Assembly: GCF_015706575.1 (NCBI RefSeq)
Contig: NW_024037048.1
Span: 15,083,512-15,147,511 of the forward strand
Direction: 5' to 3'
From: Patiria miniata
Taxonomy: Eukaryota; Echinodermata; Asteroidea; Valvatida; Asterinidae
Length of the DNA stretch: 64,000 nt
In this document: piece by piece, positions 58,118 through 64,000 of the stretch
Layout of the letters: every line of letters starts with the position of its first letter
Numbering within the stretch: the first letter of the stretch is position 1
The notes under the pieces: generated by a model
Told to the model about the DNA's origin: nothing
Seen by the model: only the letters and a program-made list of their open reading frames with translations
The model's database searches: none
Position numbers and translations under genes: made by a program

Positions 58118-58405
58118 GCGTACCGCTCAACACTACGTAAACGAGATTGTATTTGACACCGTTAATTGTGAAGAGCGCCACCTGTTGTTTGGTTTTCCCG
58201 ATAATGTATGTGGCCCGGCGGCAGGCTAGGCCTGTACACCAAGCATGTTTTGTCAGGTAAGCCTGGACTATTTACTTGTCAAAATTCAACTTCCTTTCGG
58301 CGTACTGGAAAGATTCCCATATCTGGACATTACTCATTTCTCCCTTCAGTGATTTATGCCACAATTCCGGTTTAAAATGTCCAAAATTTTTGGATTTAGC
58401 AGGGA
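58118..58405. repeat. ~290-bp dispersed repeat, first copy
   Basis: GCGTACCGCTCAACA, CACCGTTAATTGTGAAGAGC, GGCGTACTGGAAAGATTCCC and TTGGATTTAGCAGGG recur in the same order at 60473-60765. Further shared sequence (TCTTTCCGGAGTATTTTT) follows the second copy soon (60860) but the first only at 59381, so about 0.9 kb was inserted after the first copy. Confidence 0.8.
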
Positions 58406-59439
58406 AATTTGTTACCAAAAAAACTATAGTCGGAGTCCCTTTATCGCGGCATCCCTTTATCGCGGCATGGAACATTTCTCATTTTGTGTTGACTAAACTC
58501 CTTTCAGTGGCGATTTTTATCCAGGTCCTCCAGGCCATAAGGACTTACTGCCGAGTCGTATTTAAAAAAGGACGATTAAAAAATGTGGTGTTTTTCGGGA
58601 CTTTTAACGATTTTTAATAAATATTTAGTCACATTTTCCAAAACCTGCAAATTTTCCCTCACCGTCATGACCGTGTCTGCTAAACCTAAAAGGTACCGTC
58701 TATAAATTGTAACATAAATCATTAATGGTGCTCAGTCCATGAAAGTTCCATTGTATGGCTCCCCTTCTACAGCTGCAAACACAAAATGAAGTTGAATGAC
58801 GATATTTCCACCGCGGAATCATAAAAACTTTTACGGGATCAAAATAAGGACAGCGCGTAAAAAAATAAAACAGCACACCGTGTAACTCAATGGCGCCCCC
58901 AATCACCAATCAGTAGACGTTGTCACAGTAATTTTTCTTCTCCTTTCGGGGAAGGGCAGGGTTTTAAGAAATCATCCTGCAGGGATATAGTCTTTAATCA
59001 ACTTAAACGTTACAGGGAAAATATCAGACTTTATTCAGGGGATGTTTTGGTAAAACATTCACTATGAAAAAAAAAGTTGAGATTATTATAAAAACCACAA
59101 TTCCCACAATACCGCGATTAATAGGGAGTCCACCTCCATTCGCACATTCCGAGCATGTTTATTTTCACAGGCATTTGAAAAGGAAGAGTTATACAACCTA
59201 AGAGACAGGACAATTCAGGAAGGTTAGCGGGCAATCTCTAGTCCAAACAAGAAACGTGATAAGTACCGCGATAATACGGCGTTCCATCCTACATGCTTAC
59301 TGCCACTGCCAGCATCCTACTGTCTGAAAAAACACCAAGGAGACATTTCACTAAATGTCCAGAACTCCAGGTATGGAATCTTTCCGGAGTATTTTTTAAC
59401 CCTTACCCACCTCACTCCTCCAAAATCCTCCTGGCGGTT

Positions 59440-59865
59440 TTGGAGGATTCTAGAGGATTGAGGACGAATGATGATTGAATCAAATGAGGATTCTGGAGGA
59501 TTGAGGATGAATGGTGATTGAAGCATAGAAGGATTCTGGAGGATTGAGGATGAATGGTGATTGAATCAAATGAGGATTCTGGAGGATTGAGGATGAATGG
59601 TGATTGAAGCACATGAGGATTCTGGAGGATTGAGGATGAATGGTGATTGAAGCACATGAAGATTCTGGAGGATTGAGGATGAATGGTGATTGAAGCACAT
59701 GAGGATTCTAGAGGATTGAGGATGAATGGTGATTGAAGCACATGAGGATTCTGGAGGATTGAGGATGAATGGTGATTGAAGCACATGAGGATTCTGGAGG
59801 ACTGAGGATGAATGGTGATTGAAGCACAAGAGGATTCTGGAGGATTGAGGATGAATGCATTTTGT
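59440..59865. repeat. 43-bp minisatellite, about 9-10 units
   Basis: The unit contains AGGATTCTGGAGGATTGAGG, then ATGAATGGTGATTGAAGCAC. Because 43 is not a multiple of three and no unit has a stop on the minus strand, every minus frame is open and gives repetitive NHHSSSILQNPH peptides. Diverged units continue to about 60050. Confidence 0.93.
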
Positions 59866-60472
59866 GGCAGGACTGTCTGATGATTTTGAAGGATTTGGCG
59901 TTGGTTATCCTTCATTTAAACACGAGTGCAAAATTTTGGGATGAGGAAGATTTTGGAGGATTGACGATGAATGCATTTTGGGGCAGGACTGTCTGACAAT
60001 TTTGAAAAATTTAGGCGGAGTTGCAAAATTTTGGAGGATTGAGGATGGTTCTAAGCAAAAAGGGCCTAGGGGGTTATTAATGCTTTAATTGCATACATTG
60101 TGAGACTTTCTTTTTATAGCTCCATGATTGTATAGTAATTCTTCCAGAACTGTAAGTGTAAGGGTTTTAAACTAAGTTCAGGAAGTATGGTCAGGCCCTA
60201 CAGGCCCCATTTTTATCTTTTGTAAATTTGTCAATTTTTTTGGAAATTGTTCTCAAATTTCACAGTAATTATTGTCAACCAAATTCTTCAAACAATGACT
60301 TTTCCAGAAATAGCAGATGAAAACAATATTTGAACTAAACCTTATGAATTAGAAGGTAAAGATGTTAAAATAACTTGTTTTGCTTTGTTTCTTGAAGTTG
60401 ACGGACTACCAAGGATGTCAACTGTGGAGCACATACAGGATGCAGAGCACAGTGATGACGTATCACCATGGC

Positions 60473-60765
60473 AACGCGTACCGCTCAACATCACTTGAAT
60501 GAGATTGTACCTGACACCGTTAATTGTAAAGAGCGCCACCTGTTGTTTGGTTATCGATCAACATTATGCAGCAGATAATGCAGCGGTAGGCTATATAGGC
60601 CTGTACGTCAGGTAAGTCTGGACTATTTATTTCTCAAATTCAACTTCTTTTCGGCGTACTGGAAAGATTCCCATATATCTGGACATTACTAATTTTTCCC
60701 TACAGTGACCTATGCCACCATTTAAAGGGATACTATGTCCAAAAATGTTGGATTTAGCAGGGAAA
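60473..60765. repeat. ~290-bp dispersed repeat, second copy
   Basis: Same order and orientation as 58118-58405; it holds small insertions such as ATCGATCAACATTATGCAGC. Confidence 0.8.
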
Positions 60766-60889
60766 AGTTGCTTGCTACCATGGCATGCCTACTGAGAAAA
60801 CATGTCTAAGGACATTTCCTAGTCTTTGTTGGTCAGTGACGTCTGAGGTATGGGTGTCTTTCCGGAGTATTTTTGAATGCTTTGCATAC

Positions 60890-62126
60890 ATTGTTGGGTA
60901 AGACCTCTTTTTATAGCTCCATGATTGTATAGTCATATAGTCAGCAGGGCCAGGGCCTATTGTTTTTAGTTGACCGCACCTACTCCAATTAAGAACCCAG
61001 TATCAATGCACACATATAGTGGTGTTCCCTAACGTGACTTTCCTCATGCACGGTTGCCAAACTTCTTTGTTGATAAACTTCGAATTCATTCAGTTATTAC
61101 TGGTACTTTTTCAGTAGTGTTTGCCATTTTAATTCTGTAAACAATTTCACTGTCACACAATTTTGAGTAAAATTTAAAAACAGTGGCGTCCGGAAATGGG
61201 CCAAAAATCAGCTTAGTGTTCCCTAACACAGCGCACTTGCGTAAATCTAGGAAAATTCCAGGTTAACACTAAAAAAGTTATTTAAAGTTAGCAAATTCTT
61301 AATTAATAAGTAAATATATCTCTACTTTACCCAACTAGAAGTATGTCCGAAAATTGTTTTCTTATTTTGGGCTGAGTATATCAGTGGTGAGTTGAAGGTA
61401 GATTGTTTCCCGATGATAATTTGAGTTTGAAATGTGATTCGGGTTTGTAACTTCAGGGGTTGCCCTTCAGGAAAGTCAAGTTTGGATTGATTTGGGGGTC
61501 AAAAGGTCAAAGGTCAATGTCATTGGTCAAGGTCTAGGTCATTCCATTGACCAGTATTAACTATCCTACTTCATGTGCTTGTAATTTCGCACCTTATATC
61601 AACAAACTCAGGCCGAGGGGTTTCAACAGCACCGCTATATTTTTTTAGGAAAGTTGCAGTAATGTTTATTGATTCATTTTATTTCATCAACAGCTTTGAA
61701 AATGGAGTTGAGGCCAGACAGACAGGGGGCATAGGACTGCATATTTGCTCTCAGGTCATTTTATCTAGTGCATTTAATGTTAGACACTATTCGTTTTTGA
61801 ACTTTTCTCCAAAAACCTGACAATATTTATTGCCAATCACCCTCTATTATTCAGGACCAAATTTTTTTTGGAATTATTCTTGACCATTCTCTTTATTTGG
61901 TGAACAATTTTGACCATTGTCTGACTAGAGGCGTTTGCATGTTGATATTAGTGCTCAGGCATCAAATTACGTCAGGAATCGACCACTAGTCTCGCCCCAA
62001 CTTGCTCATAGTTGTTTCTGTGGCATGGTTTAGCTGTATTGGCCCTTTTGGGCAATACAAAAGTAGTGCATGTGGGAAAATTATCAGAAAAACTAAGATG
62101 ACATTTTTGTATGTTTACGTTTCTAG
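60890..62126. other. Intergenic or intron sequence upstream of the IFT56 exon
   Basis: AT-rich sequence with no recognised exon. The earlier exons expected for IFT56 were looked for by eye and not found here. Confidence 0.4.
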
Positions 62127-62210
62127 AGTTACTTCAACAACAACGATAGGTTCAACTACAACTATGCGCAGGCCAAAGCCACAGCAGGCAACTACAAGGA
62201 AGCACAGGAG
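62127..62210 (+). CDS. IFT56: IFT56 (TTC26) exon
   Basis: 84 bp, between acceptor TTTCTAG and donor GTAGGT, phase 0, encoding SYFNNNDRFNYNYAQAKA then TAGNYKEAQE. This matches the IFT56 stretch SYFYNDDIFNFNYAQAKAAT. IFT56 is a tetratricopeptide subunit of intraflagellar transport complex B and works in cilia. Only this exon and the next fall inside the window; upstream exons are not visible in at least 6 kb, so either the intron is large or this is a fragment. Confidence 0.8.
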
Positions 62211-62317
62211 GTAGGTTGGACTCCCGGACCCAATTTTTGTTGTTGCGCCCTCAATAGTTGGCCAGTCATGGCGCAGTGACTCGTCATGGTGCCTGAACTA
62301 GTCATGGTGCCTTTCAT

Positions 62318-62475
62318 TTGCAAACATCAAAAAACCAAAACTACCAAGTTATTATGAAATACCTGACTGTTAGGGAATAATAGTCTCAAGCATCCTGTGA
62401 AATCACGGCACCTGGTGTGCTGTCATTTTCAAGACAAGTGGAATTTTGTATCAATTCCCACCGATGGTCGGCCCT
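62318..62475. mobile_element. Fragment of an R1-family MITE in the IFT56 intron
   Basis: Contains ATTTGCAAACATCAAAAAAC, CATCCTGTGAAATCACGGCA and TGTCATTTTCAAGACAAGTG, the core of the family at 79-601 and 2811-3324; the ends are missing. Confidence 0.55.
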
Positions 62476-62659
62476 GTTTGAGAGAGAAGCCCGACTTTCT
62501 GTCTGTTCTCATCCATATACTGTTGCCGTATACCTAGATGTAGAACAAAAAGATATTCCAATAGCTTGTTTTCCAACGTGCTGCATCTCTTTGGAATTCC
62601 TTGCCTGGTGCTTATTTCCCTCCAACCTATGATCTGTCCTGATTCAAGAGGAGTGTGGA

Positions 62660-62890
62660 GTGCTGTGGCCTCGTGGTTAAGGGCGTTGGATTCGTGGTCT
62701 GCGGGTAAAGCTGCAGGTTGTGGGTTCGAGTCCAGCCTGGGGTCATGGTGTGTGTGCCCTTGGGCAAGGCACTTTGTCACTCATTGCTTCTCCCCACCCA
62801 GGAGTAATAGGCTCTCAGCTTTGGCCCAAAAAATGGGCCACCGGTACCAGACGATTGAAAAGAGCAATGCTCATAGCGATTTTTTGAAAG
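62660..62890 (+). mobile_element. tRNA-derived SINE in the IFT56 intron
   Basis: The head has an A box (TGGCCTCGTGGTTAAGG at 62665-62681) and a B box (GGGTTCGAGTCC at 62722-62733). It is followed by CCCTTGGGCAAGGCACTTTG, a motif common in the body of marine-animal SINEs. The 3' limit is uncertain. Confidence 0.75.
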
Positions 62891-63429
62891 GCACATCTAG
62901 AGTTGGAGAATGTGTGATAGCTTTGCAGTGTGAGTGGTGGCAGTGTTATCACTTTTGATTTGTGTTTTCAAAATTGCCGTCAATATGCTTGAACCGGATC
63001 AATTGTATGTTGTAGCAAGCATGTTTTGGCTGCCATTTAAAAAAAAGAAAACAAGGGATAGCACCCAAAAAGCTGCCACCGCTGCAATGCTGTCACATAT
63101 TTTCCGACTAGAGGGGTGCATACCTTGCCAAAAATCACAATGAGCATTATTGCCCTCATTTGATACTGACCAAACCCCCACACTGATGGCTTATAAGTGG
63201 GTGCCTATGAGGGCAGAGATGGTGGGGTTGATTTAGCTGCTTTGCTCCGACTTGTAGCCCTGTATATCTGGAGTGGCTTTTAGCCTTGTGCAGGGCGAAT
63301 AGGCATAAAAAAAACAAGTCTAAAACCCGGATGGGGATCTTTCTGTGCCTCCTAGACCACTGTTTTGGTGGCAACACTTGGTTTTACCATGATTTAATTG
63401 GAGTGGGTTTCGTTTCTCTTGTTTTGCAG

Positions 63430-63496
63430 ATTTTTGTGCTCATTCAGAGTGAGAAGATCAAGAATGACTACACGTGTCTCTGGTTGGCAAGATGCT
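63430..63496 (+). CDS. IFT56: IFT56 (TTC26) exon, next in order
   Basis: 67 bp, after acceptor TTTTGCAG and before GTGAGT. It encodes IFVLIQSEKIKNDYTCLWLA then RC, joining in phase to 62127-62210 and matching FLLIQSEKMKNDYIYLSWLARCY. One residue is missing from the YLSWLAR motif (here CLWLAR), and the aromatic Tyr is Cys. Otherwise the frame is intact. The rest of the gene lies to the right of the window. Confidence 0.8.
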
Positions 63497-64000
63497 GTGA
63501 GTATTACCGTCAATTGTGAATGACGTTTCCTCTTCCAACTTCAAAGTTGCTAATGATGGGAATGAATCCACCTGTTAAGCCTCAACTCATAATGTATTGA
63601 CCACTCACAATGGTGACTGCAAAACCAAATGTCCAACTAAAGTCACGACACGTCGCGTGCATGCATTTCATGTACTGCTGGAAAATCCAGAGTGGCATTA
63701 GGGAGATGCACATGTTGCCCATGTGTGAGGTAGACTGAAGGGTCTCTTACAATGACATAACCAGCATGCAATCATCGCCCTGATCGTATATTAAGGATGT
63801 GACTTTGCGTTTCATTGTGTAAACGTTAAGCAAATATTTTAAGAACCGTTTTAAACGTTTAGCCATTGACAGTGGCTTTTGCCTACCCATTATGTCTGAT
63901 CTGCAGACCGGCGTGATTGACATGATAAATCAACAATGGTTGACATAGTAAATAGCAGGCAATCGTTGATAAAGTAAAAATGTAACTACGTGTTCCCCAA
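63497..64000 (+). other. IFT56 intron, start only
   Basis: Non-coding sequence after the last visible exon. No further exon seen before the window ends. Confidence 0.5.

Noticed and set aside
59412-59915. 167-residue and shorter minus-strand proteins rich in NHHSSSILQNPH
   Set aside because: Produced by the 43-bp minisatellite rotating through all frames.
62660-62745. A tRNA gene on the plus strand
   Set aside because: The B box is good, but the spacing is too long and a SINE body follows.

Overview
The window looks like a gene-poor, repeat-rich stretch of an invertebrate deuterostome genome. An amphioxus (Branchiostoma) is my best guess. The reasons are spliced animal genes, a secreted collagen-C1q gene family, many short hAT-type elements with G- or C-runs, and recent tandem duplications. 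Species assignment is inference. A run of exactly 500 N (33903-34402) marks a scaffold gap.

Layout. 1-11692 holds two nearly identical tandem copies of a ~4.65 kb unit; the second carries a 2.4 kb nest of hAT-type elements (6442-8882). Each copy has two possible minus-strand exons of a gene I do not recognise. 12070-~32930 (segment A) and 39127-56006 (segment B) are diverged copies of one large segment. Each begins with a promoter and non-coding first exon, continues through three short related leader exons, and reaches a single coding exon for a secreted collagen-stalk C1q-domain protein on the plus strand (25870-26769 in A, 49828-50631 in B). Each ends with minus-strand exons for the cytosolic C-terminus of an SLC12 (NKCC/NCC-type) cation-chloride cotransporter. 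These exons are duplicated and scrambled several times, and most copies are broken. Differences between A and B date later events: a 3.6 kb minisatellite and a solo LTR are in A only, and a palindromic MITE and a small inverted duplication are in B only.

33903-39126 separates the segments. It holds the gap, three exons of a broken endophilin-A (SH3GL) BAR-domain gene on the minus strand, and two large imperfect palindromes. 56007-64000 holds tRNA-derived SINEs, a 43-bp minisatellite, a duplicated 290-bp repeat, and on the plus strand two exons matching the intraflagellar transport protein IFT56 (TTC26).

The two C1q genes are the only complete protein-coding genes visible. They probably encode secreted, oligomeric recognition or scaffold proteins. 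Their C1q domains differ mostly by amino-acid replacements and hardly at all by silent changes, which suggests diversification after duplication.
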